From Gammaproteobacteria bacterium (GTDB lineage: Bacteria; Pseudomonadota; Gammaproteobacteria; GRL18), in assembly GCA_026196615.1 (NCBI GenBank), contig JAPHSW010000259.1, positions 1 through 33,851 on the forward strand: 33,851 bases of DNA, given 5' to 3'. The number at the start of each line of letters is the position of its first letter. Position 1 is the stretch's first letter. The notes beneath the pieces are model-generated. The model did not search any database. It had not been told where the DNA came from and saw only the letters and a list, made by a program, of their open reading frames with translations. This document shows positions 1 through 7,433 of the stretch, piece after piece. The position numbers and the translations under genes were made by a program.

Positions 1-2
1 AA

Positions 3-401
3 GTACCTCAAGTAGAATCTATTCAAGCTAAGGACTTACAAAAAGCCATGACTTATTTAAATCAACAACAATTGTTACAACAACAAACGGGTGCAAGTCA
101 TTGCGCAGCATGGTATGAAATTCAAAGTGAACGATTATTCTTGTTTGAAGATGTTGGACGTCACAATGCTCTGGATAAATTAATTGGTTTTTTGTATCAA
201 CAAAAACAATCTCTTCAGGATGGACTTGTACTGGTCTCTTCAAGAGCCAGTTATGAAATGGTGACCAAAGCCTGCCAGGTTGGTATTTCTCGATTGGCGG
301 CAGTTTCAGCCCCGACCTCATTGGCAGTTAATTTAGCCAGAAAATCTGGCTTGAGACTGGCAGGATTTGTACGGCCAGGTCGTTTAAATATCTATAATTA
401 A
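3..401 (+). CDS. fdhD: FdhD/FdsC family sulfurtransferase, C-terminal part (5' end outside window)
   Basis: The reading frame is open from the left edge, so this is the C-terminal portion of a longer protein; an internal ATG at 48 is not the true start. FdhD-family proteins carry sulfur from a cysteine desulfurase to the molybdenum cofactor of formate dehydrogenase in the cytoplasm. Visible family signatures are TGASHCAAW, EDVGRHNALDKLIG, SSRASYEMVTKA, SAPTSLAVNLAR and the C-terminal GFVRPGRLNIYN. The sulfur-carrying CxxC motif of the family lies upstream and cannot be checked. The next gene, 26 bases downstream, looks like the delta subunit of an NAD-dependent formate dehydrogenase. This matches the fdsGBACD gene order, in which the FdhD-like protein is called FdsC. 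Confidence 0.93.
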   Translation, partial: VPQVESIQAKDLQKAMTYLNQQQLLQQQTGASHCAAWYEIQSERLFLFEDVGRHNALDKLIGFLYQQKQSLQDGLVLVSSRASYEMVTKACQVGISRLAAVSAPTSLAVNLARKSGLRLAGFVRPGRLNIYN

Positions 402-427
402 CTTTTTCTAGTAAGTTGGAATGCTAT

Positions 428-685
428 ATGGATGAGTCAAAACAAATGACATCAACAGATACTCTGATTAAGATGATTAATCAAATTGCTAGTAATATGG
501 CACCAGGACGTAATACGCAGGATGCAGCTAGTGCAACGGCTGATCATTTAATACGTTTCTGGGCACGTTCTATGAAGTTTCAACTTATTAGTAACACAAA
601 AAATAATGTCCAACAACTTAATCCCATTGCCGTAAAAGCTATAGAGATATTAAGTAGGCATTACGAAGGTGTACAAGCTGTGTAG
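428..685 (+). CDS. fdsD: NAD-dependent formate dehydrogenase delta subunit
   Basis: A small protein of about 85 residues. The pattern MINQIASNM near the start, followed by ATADHLIRFWARSMK, is that of the FdsD delta subunit, an accessory subunit of soluble NAD-dependent molybdenum formate dehydrogenases that oxidise formate to CO2. I prefer the ATG at 428 (protein begins MDESKQ), with a GGA-containing sequence just upstream. A TTG at 416 would add four residues. It follows fdhD by 26 bases and is probably the last gene of an fds operon whose catalytic genes are to the left. The gene ahead is on the opposite strand and converges on it. The assignment rests on the conserved His-x3-Phe-Trp core and on context. 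Confidence 0.8.
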   Translation: MDESKQMTSTDTLIKMINQIASNMAPGRNTQDAASATADHLIRFWARSMKFQLISNTKNNVQQLNPIAVKAIEILSRHYEGVQAV

Positions 686-734
686 TTTATGTTGAGAGGC
701 TAAGTTGTTTATGATATTTAATTTAGTAATTTTT

Positions 735-2993
735 CTATTTTGTAGTTATATTTCTTAATGATTCTGGTTTTGCAATGCCATAGCCTTGCGCATAATCAAT
801 GCCCAATTCTTTTATTTTTTCTAAAATCTCAACGGATTCTACATATTCTGCAATGGTCTCTTTATTCATTACCTTACCAATGTCAATAATACTGTTGACC
901 AGAGTTTCATCCACTTTATCGACTAAAATATCTTTAATAAAAGAACCATCAATTTTAATATTATCAATGGGTAGTTTTTTTAAATAGCTAAAGGAACTCA
1001 TGCCTGTGCCAAAATCATCCAATGAAAAACTAATACCTAATTTTCGTAGACTGTTTATACATTTTAGAGCACCATTTAGATTAGATATAACGGCAGTTTC
1101 TGTTATTTCAAAACATAATTTATTGGCTGGAATATTATATTTTTCTATTTGTTGTTTTATGAATTTTAATAAGTTTTTGTCACATAGACTTTGTGCAGAG
1201 AGGTTTATAGAGCATTTTTTTAGTTTATTAAGATGTTCTGGATTTTTTTTGAGCCAGATAAAATAATTTTTTATTACCCATTGATCAATGGCTGTCATTA
1301 ATCCATAACGTTCAGCAGCAGGTAGAAATGAGCCAGGAGGCATTATCTTGTTCTCAGAATCATGTAACCGAATTAATAATTCGTAATATTCCTGCTTTTT
1401 GTAATTGGTGTTTTGCACACTAATAATAGGCTGATAGAACAGTTCAAAATGATCGTGCATTAAAGCTTCATGTAATCTGGAAACCCAATGCATTTCATTG
1501 GAGCGTAAGGTGAGTTTTTTATCTGATTCGGTATATATTTTAACCTGATTTCTGCCTTGTTCCTTGGCCATATAACAGGCTTGATCTGCTGCACTTAGAA
1601 GAGCGTTAATGGTTGTTGATTTATCATTAATCATCACCAACCCTAAACTAACGCCAAGTTTAAATGATTTTTTTGACCAGCTAAATCGAAAGTCTTCTAT
1701 ATCTTGTCGTATTAATTCGGCAATATTTGTTGCATCATTTAAAGAACAATTTTCTAACAATAAGCCAAACTCATCACCACCAATTCTACTTAAAGTATCT
1801 CTTTCTCGAACATGATTGGTTAAAACACTACTTAATTGTCGTAATAATTCATCACCTGCTGCATGTCCACAGGTATCATTAACAATTTTAAACTGATCCA
1901 GATCCATATAACAAAGGACATGTCTCTTATGCTCTTTAATAGCACTTTGTAATGCATTATTAAGACGAATTTCAAATTCACGTCGATTAACAAGGCCTGT
2001 TAATTGATCATAAGTTGCATAATGATGGATTTTTTCCATCATTTTATGTTGTTCACTGATATCTCTGAACAACATGACAGATCCGATAGCGTGATAGCTA
2101 TCATCACGTAAAATCGAAACAGAGCCGTCTATTTTAATTTGGTTATTATTGGAAGAAATTAATTCTACATTTGATATTCTTACCATACAATCATCTTGTA
2201 GTGCTTCAAAAACTGGATGATTGTCATGTTCATTATCCCAGCCTGTTACTGGTATGATTTGCTCTACTGTTTTACCAATTGCATCACGTTTTTTAAATCC
2301 CGTTATAAGTTCAGCTGAATTGTTGAAATTAAGTATCTTTCGATTGGTATCCGTAATGACAACAGCATCAGCAATGGCCTCAAGAGTTACTTCAGCTTGT
2401 TCTTTTTCAAAACGAGTAAGATTAAGAACTTCTTCAAGTTTTTGCTGCTGTTGTTGTAATTGTTGATGTATTTGAGCATTTTGTATGGCAGCACTTGTTT
2501 GATTTGCAATAAGAGTTAATAACTCAAGATCTCTTTGAGTGAAACTATTATTATTTTTTTTTCCAAGTCCTGATAGACCACCAATAATTTTACCATGAGA
2601 GATAAGAGGAACCAGAACTGCTGACTCCATTCCTTCTTCCCAAACGGTTTTATTACCAATAGGCAAGTCACTACCACGTCCAAATAAGAGCGCTTTTTGA
2701 TTGGATAAGACCCAGCCACACATGCCAACACTCAGTGGAAAGGAATGATTGATAATTAATTTTGCATTATCTCCTGATGCTGAAAGGTAATGGTATTCAT
2801 CTTTTTCAAAGTCGATAATGGGTACAACAAGTGTTTTTGCATCAATGACTTCTTTTGCTGAGTCAGCAACTAACTGTAATAAAATATCTAGATTAAGCTC
2901 ACTGGAAACATGTTCACCAAGGGCAAGTAATAAATCCATCTCAGAATCGATGGTTTTAAAAAGTTGATGAATTTTTGTTTTTTTTATATGCAT
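735..2993 (-). CDS. GAF-PAS-GGDEF-EAL cyclic-di-GMP signalling protein
   Basis: A 752-residue cytoplasmic protein without membrane segments. A GAF domain occupies about residues 20-175, followed by a glutamine-rich coiled linker (about 175-200), a PAS domain (about 200-320), GGDEF (about 325-490) and EAL (about 505-745). The diguanylate cyclase site GGDEF is intact at 405-409. The product-inhibition motif RERD lies exactly five residues before it (396-399). The phosphodiesterase domain keeps ELL (538-540) in place of EAL, Asn597, Glu629, the DDFGTG loop (659-664), Lys680 and Glu716. Both catalytic domains therefore look competent. The start is 13 bases after the dsrE2 stop with no clear Shine-Dalgarno, so translation may be coupled to the sulfur-relay genes. 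The signal sensed by GAF or PAS cannot be told from sequence. Confidence 0.93.
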   Translation of the reverse strand: MHIKKTKIHQLFKTIDSEMDLLLALGEHVSSELNLDILLQLVADSAKEVIDAKTLVVPIIDFEKDEYHYLSASGDNAKLIINHSFPLSVGMCGWVLSNQKALLFGRGSDLPIGNKTVWEEGMESAVLVPLISHGKIIGGLSGLGKKNNNSFTQRDLELLTLIANQTSAAIQNAQIHQQLQQQQQKLEEVLNLTRFEKEQAEVTLEAIADAVVITDTNRKILNFNNSAELITGFKKRDAIGKTVEQIIPVTGWDNEHDNHPVFEALQDDCMVRISNVELISSNNNQIKIDGSVSILRDDSYHAIGSVMLFRDISEQHKMMEKIHHYATYDQLTGLVNRREFEIRLNNALQSAIKEHKRHVLCYMDLDQFKIVNDTCGHAAGDELLRQLSSVLTNHVRERDTLSRIGGDEFGLLLENCSLNDATNIAELIRQDIEDFRFSWSKKSFKLGVSLGLVMINDKSTTINALLSAADQACYMAKEQGRNQVKIYTESDKKLTLRSNEMHWVSRLHEALMHDHFELFYQPIISVQNTNYKKQEYYELLIRLHDSENKIMPPGSFLPAAERYGLMTAIDQWVIKNYFIWLKKNPEHLNKLKKCSINLSAQSLCDKNLLKFIKQQIEKYNIPANKLCFEITETAVISNLNGALKCINSLRKLGISFSLDDFGTGMSSFSYLKKLPIDNIKIDGSFIKDILVDKVDETLVNSIIDIGKVMNKETIAEYVESVEILEKIKELGIDYAQGYGIAKPESLRNITTK

Positions 2994-3006
2994 GAGTAAA
3001 ATGTCA

Positions 3007-3594
3007 CTATATTACTGCATTATAGTGACTGTCTCGTGTGTCAATCATATATCGACTGACACCAGCTACTTCAGCTTTAACAATTAAGTCGGTTTCCATA
3101 TCGCAAGCCATTGCATCAACACAGATTTGACATATTTTAAAGTTAACTCCCAATTGTTCGGCAGATTTTATAAGTTCTGTTAATGATGCCATTCCTTTCT
3201 TTTTCATAATTCGTGACAGAACAAAGGGACCGGCTCCCAGAAAGTTTAATTGAGACATTGGTAAATGTTCTGCACCTTGATGATTCAATATTTGTAAAAT
3301 TTTTTGCCAACCGGTATCGGTTTTTTTATTACGACCAATAGTTCCGGATAGCTTATTAAATGAAAAAAAACGAGACAGTGAAAAATGGCTTCGTGGTTTC
3401 TTTAGACAATTAACTCCTTGTAAAATAAACCACATATTCATCTGAGTGCCCATCGCTTGCATACCAACAGCCACTTCAAAAGCTAAGATTGCATGATCCA
3501 GGTTACCACTGACAAGCATAATGGTTCCCTTGTCACGATTGATAGTTGGAGTGCTTTCATGTGATTCTTTTGTCGTTTCAGAAGGACTCGTCAT
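3007..3594 (-). CDS. dsrE2: DsrE2-like (DsrE/F-family) sulfur-relay protein
   Basis: A 195-residue DsrE/DsrF-like protein. The opening strand-helix GTIMLVSGNLDHAILAFEVA and the later CQICVDAMACD segment resemble the DsrE2 subgroup, whose cysteines are thought to hold sulfane sulfur passed to or from TusA during sulfur oxidation or sulfur trafficking. The Cys-x2-Cys pair sits at about residues 155-158, and a further Cys is present near 62. The hydrophobic stretches near residues 25-65 fit the family's reported membrane association, but this is not certain. An AAGGG ribosome binding site lies inside the end of tusA. The two genes are separated by 2 bases, so they form one transcription unit. 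The exact sulfur donor and acceptor are not shown by the sequence. Confidence 0.85.
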   Translation of the reverse strand: MTSPSETTKESHESTPTINRDKGTIMLVSGNLDHAILAFEVAVGMQAMGTQMNMWFILQGVNCLKKPRSHFSLSRFFSFNKLSGTIGRNKKTDTGWQKILQILNHQGAEHLPMSQLNFLGAGPFVLSRIMKKKGMASLTELIKSAEQLGVNFKICQICVDAMACDMETDLIVKAEVAGVSRYMIDTRDSHYNAVI

Positions 3595-3596
3595 TG

Positions 3597-3824
3597 TTAA
3601 ACCCTTATAAATATATCTATATGGTTATTTACTTCCTTAACGCTGATAATCTCATATCCTTTTACGTCACAATAATCTCTTATTCCTGATTCAAAGATTG
3701 GATCATCACCAGACATTCTTAAAATCATCCCTTTTTCCATTCCTTTAATGGCTAATTCAAGTTCAATCAATGGCATAGGACAACAACTGCCAACACTGGA
3801 TGCTTCTTTATCAAAATAAGACAT
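3597..3824 (-). CDS. tusA: TusA-family sulfur carrier protein
   Basis: A 75-residue protein of the TusA/SirA family. The signature CCPMPLIELELAIKGM contains the CPxP motif with the sulfur-accepting cysteine at about residue 15. The rest follows the beta-alpha-beta fold (GMILRMSGDDP, then GYEIISV). TusA proteins carry persulfide sulfur for tRNA thiolation, molybdenum-cofactor maturation or dissimilatory sulfur oxidation. Coupling to dsrE2 favours a role in a sulfur-relay chain over the tRNA role. It is the first gene of the leftward tusA-dsrE2-GGDEF/EAL unit. The upstream gap to 4153 should hold its promoter, but I could not identify a convincing one. The Shine-Dalgarno is weak (GAAG). Confidence 0.93.
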   Translation of the reverse strand: MSYFDKEASSVGSCCPMPLIELELAIKGMEKGMILRMSGDDPIFESGIRDYCDVKGYEIISVKEVNNHIDIFIRV

Positions 3825-4153
3825 AATATTGCTTCGATGGTTATTTTTGTAATAGTTTGAGGATAAGGGATAAAATGATTTTATAATTAAAATATAGCAG
3901 TAGAAATATGACTATGCAAGCCTATAAAAGTCACTTTTGATTTCTTAAAAATATCAACGTAATAGAGATTAGTTGTTACAATTAAAACATTATTGTATTT
4001 TTTAATTATTATTAAAAACTGTATAATTAATAGGTGTTTATTCAAAAAAAAGTTATAATATGTCGGCTAGAAATCTCTTTGTTGTTTAACAATATATCAA
4101 TAACATGATGAATTTTTTTAATGTTTTTATATTTACTATCAGTTGATTAGAAT
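3825..4153. other. Divergent AT-rich intergenic region without a visible gene
   Basis: 329 bases between tusA (leftward) and the RluA-family gene (rightward). It is very AT-rich, with many TATAAT-like strings (for example 4054-4059), but none has a well-spaced -35 element that I would call. A small hairpin AAAAG-tca-CTTTT lies at 3926-3938. No ORF of note and no RNA gene is recognisable. It presumably holds both divergent promoters. Confidence 0.5.
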
Positions 4154-5836
4154 ATGCTTTTGAAAGAAAATTATTTTATTCCATTTAATGAATCTATTGA
4201 TTCTTATGAACTGCCTCAACGATTTACATTCCCTTTCTATTACCAGCCACATCCATTGTGTTTAATCGCGGCAAAAGAATTACAGAACTATTTGAAAACA
4301 CAAACAGAATGGCATCATAATTTTGGTCTGTCAGATGATAAAAATTTCGTGATAGGAAAGATGTTTGGTGTTTTATTAGTTCAAAACAAACAAAATGAAA
4401 TCGGCTATTTAGCTGCTTTTTCTGGAAAATTGGCGGGTAAGAACCATTTTTCAAAATTTGTTCCTCCTGTCTTTGATTTACTTGAGGATGATGGTTTTTT
4501 TAAAATTGGGCAATTGGAAATTAATGAAATAAATGGGCAAATAGAGATTTTAGAAAAAAATCCCCAAATTTTTGAATATGAAATGATTGTTAAGTCTGAA
4601 AAAGAGTCTTCTATTTTAAAAATTGAGGAACAAAGAAAATTAATTATCGAAGGACGAAAAAATAGGAAGTATTTAAGAAGTTCGGCTGAAAAAAATATGA
4701 ATTCTAATGATTTTTTACAGCTTAAAGAACGATTAAGTAAAGAAAGTGTTAATGAAAAAAATCAGTTAAAAAAATTGAAAAAATATTGGGCTAATAGAAT
4801 TGATATAGCAGAAAAAAATTATAATAGATTTATAGACGAGATAACTGTTTTAAAAAATAAACGTAAAGATCTTTCAGCTATATTACAAAAAAAAATATTT
4901 TCACAATACTGCTTTTTAAATTCAAAAGGGATTTCAAAAAGCTTGGGTGATATTTTTATTGAAACGTCTCAACAGACTCCACCTGCCGGTGCTGGCGAGT
5001 GTGCTACACCAAAATTATTACAATATGCTTTTAAGTCTGAAATGAAGCCGCTGGCTATGGCTGAATTCTGGTGGGGAGCATCACCTAAATCAGAAGTTAG
5101 GAAGCATTTAAATTTTTATCCTGCTTGTCATGGAAAATGTAAACCTATTTTAGGACATATGTTAGAAGGGATTGAAATAGATGATAATCCCCTAATAAAT
5201 AATTCCTTTGATAATAAAACAATTGATATTATTTATGAAGATGATGTGATGTTGGTGATTAATAAGCCAGCAGAATTTTTATCAGTACCAGGAAAAGATA
5301 TAGAAGACTCGGTATATCTGAGAATTAAGCAACTTTATCCTAAGGCGACAGGCTCTCTAATTGTACATAGACTTGATATGTCAACATCAGGTTTAATGCT
5401 AATTGCATTAACGAAAGAGTCACACAAGAATCTTCAAAAACAGTTTATTAAACGATCTATAAAAAAACGTTATATTGCTTTATTAAATGGTTTGATAACA
5501 GAAGAAGAGGGCGTTATAGAATTACCATTACGTGTTGATTTAGACGATAGACCTCGACAATTAGTTTGCTATGAATATGGGAAGTCAGCTAAAACTTTGT
5601 GGCGTGTTATTGAGCGAAGAAATAATCAAACAAAAGTTTATTTCTATCCAGAGACTGGACGCACACATCAACTGCGCGTACATTCTGCACACTATAAAGG
5701 TTTAAATTCTCCCATAGTCGGTGATGATCTTTATGGCGTTAATGCTAATCGATTACACCTACATGCTGAGTTCATAGAGTTTAAACATCCTGCATCAGGT
5801 GAGTTAATGTCTTTTCAAATTGAGGCAGAATTTTAG
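4154..5836 (+). CDS. RluA-family RNA pseudouridine synthase with long N-terminal extension
   Basis: A 560-residue protein. The C-terminal third is a classic RluA/RluC-type pseudouridine synthase, with HRLDMSTSGL (His405-Asp408, Asp408 being the expected catalytic residue), ETGRTHQLRVH and GDDLYG. These enzymes isomerise uridine to pseudouridine in rRNA or tRNA. The first 350 residues are an extension found in a long subgroup of the family. They comprise a LPQRFTFPFYYQPHPL opening, a lysine/glutamate-rich coiled coil (about residues 150-245), and a conserved patch TPPAGAGECATPKLLQYAF followed by PACHGKCKPIL with a cysteine pair. The RNA target cannot be assigned. The gene stands alone and converges on the end of the suf operon; a weak AU hairpin follows the stop codon. 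Confidence 0.9.
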   Translation: MLLKENYFIPFNESIDSYELPQRFTFPFYYQPHPLCLIAAKELQNYLKTQTEWHHNFGLSDDKNFVIGKMFGVLLVQNKQNEIGYLAAFSGKLAGKNHFSKFVPPVFDLLEDDGFFKIGQLEINEINGQIEILEKNPQIFEYEMIVKSEKESSILKIEEQRKLIIEGRKNRKYLRSSAEKNMNSNDFLQLKERLSKESVNEKNQLKKLKKYWANRIDIAEKNYNRFIDEITVLKNKRKDLSAILQKKIFSQYCFLNSKGISKSLGDIFIETSQQTPPAGAGECATPKLLQYAFKSEMKPLAMAEFWWGASPKSEVRKHLNFYPACHGKCKPILGHMLEGIEIDDNPLINNSFDNKTIDIIYEDDVMLVINKPAEFLSVPGKDIEDSVYLRIKQLYPKATGSLIVHRLDMSTSGLMLIALTKESHKNLQKQFIKRSIKKRYIALLNGLITEEEGVIELPLRVDLDDRPRQLVCYEYGKSAKTLWRVIERRNNQTKVYFYPETGRTHQLRVHSAHYKGLNSPIVGDDLYGVNANRLHLHAEFIEFKHPASGELMSFQIEAEF

Positions 5837-5853
5837 TTAAAATACTTTTAACT
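5835..5853. terminator. Weak AT-only hairpin between convergent genes
   Basis: AGTTAAAA and TTTTAACT form an 8-bp stem with loop tac, starting inside the RluA-family stop codon. It could act in both directions between the convergent genes, but it has no G+C-rich stem and no clear U-run outside the stem. Confidence 0.3.
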
Positions 5854-5874
5854 TGATGATATTCACTTCTATTA

Positions 5875-6099
5875 CTACATTTTATGGCTGCCATCACAGA
5901 ATGGAATTTCTTTCGATTTTCCACATCGGCATAGGTAGAGTTGTTGGTTAGTTTTAGCTGTATACTCATAAGGTTCACTATCTGTATCCCTATGGCTACC
6001 ATCACAATAGGGTGGTGTTTTTGTTTGACCACATCGACAGATATAAATAGTATCGCCTGACATGATGTCAATAGTCATTGGTTGCCCTTTTGAATACAT
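5875..6099 (-). CDS. Double CDGSH iron-sulfur domain protein
   Basis: A 74-residue protein made almost wholly of two CDGSH zinc-finger-type motifs: CRCGQTKTPPYCDGSH (about residues 21-36) and CRCGKSKEIPFCDGSH (about 57-72). Each has the three cysteines and one histidine that bind a [2Fe-2S] cluster in mitoNEET-like proteins. Such small two-cluster proteins are proposed to store or transfer clusters or electrons. An AGGAGA Shine-Dalgarno precedes the ATG at 6099 by about 7 bases. It is the last gene on the strand of the suf cluster, 119 bases behind the 74-residue protein. That gap holds alternative hairpins, so it may be the distal cistron under extra control. The family call is firm; its partner protein is unknown. 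Confidence 0.93.
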   Translation of the reverse strand: MYSKGQPMTIDIMSGDTIYICRCGQTKTPPYCDGSHRDTDSEPYEYTAKTNQQLYLCRCGKSKEIPFCDGSHKM

Positions 6100-6153
6100 G
6101 AAAACATCTCCTAATACGTTAATTGTTATAATTGTCGTTAAAAAAGCCGAACG

Positions 6154-6186
6154 ATTACATTTAGTCCAGATGTAATAAACTGGACT
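6154..6186 (-). promoter_or_regulatory. Overlapping alternative hairpins before the CDGSH gene
   Basis: In the leftward transcript AGTCCAG (6186-6180) can pair with CTGGACT (6169-6163). The loop of that hairpin contains ATTACAT (6176-6170), which can instead pair with ATGTAAT (6160-6154). The two 7-bp stems are perfect and exclude each other. A run of six U follows about 12 bases further on (CGGCTTTTTTAAC). This resembles a simple attenuator or RNA switch between the suf genes and the CDGSH gene. Pairing is read from sequence; a function is inference. Confidence 0.4.
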
Positions 6187-6218
6187 ACTATTTATAAACC
6201 TTTAAATCTCAATAAATT

Positions 6219-6443
6219 TTAATGTCTCTTTAATTCTTCATCTCTATAATGAGGATCAAACCAACATTTAGGTAAAGCTTCACCTGACAAAAATTCAAGT
6301 TCAGTTTTTTTGAATTTATCAGGCTCTTGTACTTCTTCACCTTCCTGAAACCGTCCAGTGACTTCATCGTTGTTTAAGTTAATCAGTTCAAGCAAATTGA
6401 CTACCTCAACCATATGGCCACTTTTTCTTTGTTTTAATAACAT
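6219..6443 (-). CDS. Conserved small acidic protein of the suf operon
   Basis: A 74-residue hydrophilic, acidic protein with no membrane segment or signal peptide. It begins MLLKQRKSGHMVEVVNLLEL and ends with the motif LPKCWFDPHYRDEELK. One Cys (about residue 60) and nearby His residues are the only obvious metal or thiol ligands. I do not recognise a characterised family, although proteins with the same C-terminal CW-x-DPHYRD pattern seem familiar as uncharacterised neighbours of suf genes. A strong GAGGAGAA Shine-Dalgarno precedes the ATG. The gene follows sufE by 62 bases on the same strand, which suggests a role linked to iron-sulfur assembly. No enzymatic function should be assumed. Confidence 0.72.
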   Translation of the reverse strand: MLLKQRKSGHMVEVVNLLELINLNNDEVTGRFQEGEEVQEPDKFKKTELEFLSGEALPKCWFDPHYRDEELKRH

Positions 6444-6505
6444 GATATTCTCCTCAATTCATATGTTAAAAATTGAAGCACAGTATCATAAATTTATGTG
6501 TCATA

Positions 6506-6925
6506 CTAAGATACTGTGCTTATCTCTTGCACCTGTTGTTTCATTAAGGCGACTATGGCATAAATACCGACATGTCTATTGGGTGAAAGATGTTCATCAA
6601 GTTGTAATCGTCTAAATAACTCATCAATATCCATGTTTTCTATAACTTCAGCTGTTTTATCTTCTACAAGGTTAATTAAAACAGCTAATACTCCTCTAAT
6701 GATGCTTGTATCACAATAACCATAGTAATGAAAATGTAGAGGTTTGTTTTCATCATGATAGGCACAAACATAAACTATACTCATACACCCTTTGACATTA
6801 TTTTTTTTAACCATCAAATGTCTGGGCATTTCTGGTAATTTGTCTCCCAATTCAATGAGATAATTGTAACGTTGCTCCCAGTCACCAAGTAGTTCAAATA
6901 CATCGACTAAATCATCTAAAGTCAT
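6506..6925 (-). CDS. sufE: SufE cysteine desulfuration protein
   Basis: A 139-residue SufE-family protein, the usual length. The sulfur-accepting cysteine lies in VKGCMSIVYV (Cys47). The following strand-helix (HYYGYCDTSIIRGVLAVLINL) and C-terminal LDEHLSPNRHVGIYAIV match the family. SufE takes persulfide from the desulfurase SufS, stimulates it, and passes sulfur to the SufBCD scaffold. It is the fifth gene of the operon. The expected partner sufS is missing from this cluster, so SufE must work with a desulfurase encoded elsewhere. The upstream gap of 98 bases and weak AAAGG ribosome site suggest it is translated independently of sufT. Confidence 0.93.
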   Translation of the reverse strand: MTLDDLVDVFELLGDWEQRYNYLIELGDKLPEMPRHLMVKKNNVKGCMSIVYVCAYHDENKPLHFHYYGYCDTSIIRGVLAVLINLVEDKTAEVIENMDIDELFRRLQLDEHLSPNRHVGIYAIVALMKQQVQEISTVS

Positions 6926-7023
6926 AACAATGCCTTTTATTTAAATGATTTGCTAAAACTGTACATGACTTGTAACCCTTTTATTAATTTTTCAGAGGTA
7001 TATTCATTAATAATGATTTATAA

Positions 7024-7422
7024 CTAAAATAAACCCAGTGATAGTTTAATATCGTCACTCATAGAGTCTCTACTCCAGACGGGCTCCCAAACTAAACTGA
7101 CTTTAACATCACTGACACCTTCTATTAATTTAATAACGTCTGAGACTTGTTTGGTTAAAACGTCACCGACAGGACAAGTTGGTGCAGTTAATGTCATTTT
7201 GACGACAACTTCCGTACTATGATTGATCTTTATATTGTATATCAGACCTAAATCATAGATATTTACAGGTATTTCAGGATCGCGTACTGTTCGTATTGCA
7301 GCAATTACTTTATCTTCAAGTTTTGCATTTGAAGGTATTTTTTCTGTTTTTATCAGTGAACTTCTAGTACTTTTATCGATACTCGAATGATTTTTGTGGA
7401 AAAAAATGGTTTTTTTATCCAT
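7024..7422 (-). CDS. sufT: SufT-like MIP18/DUF59 iron-sulfur maturation protein
   Basis: A 132-residue protein. After a poorly conserved, lysine-rich N-terminal 30 residues comes a MIP18 (DUF59) domain: AAIRTVRDPEIPVNIYDLGLIY and TLTAPTCPVGDVL, with the conserved cysteine at residue 83, and finally VSLVWEPVWSRDSMSDD. SufT-type members of this family help insert or transfer iron-sulfur clusters to client proteins. The Trp-Pro-Trp-like C-terminal segment and position inside a suf operon favour SufT over PaaD or the Mrp N-terminal domain. GAGG precedes the start by about 9 bases and the gap to sufD is 11 bases, so these two are cotranscribed. Confidence 0.9.
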   Translation of the reverse strand: MDKKTIFFHKNHSSIDKSTRSSLIKTEKIPSNAKLEDKVIAAIRTVRDPEIPVNIYDLGLIYNIKINHSTEVVVKMTLTAPTCPVGDVLTKQVSDVIKLIEGVSDVKVSLVWEPVWSRDSMSDDIKLSLGLF

Positions 7423-7433
7423 TAACTTATCCT

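Noticed and set aside
4031-4059. Promoter with TATAAT at 4054-4059 for the RluA-family gene
   Set aside because: No -35 hexamer near the right spacing; such strings are frequent in this AT-rich gap.
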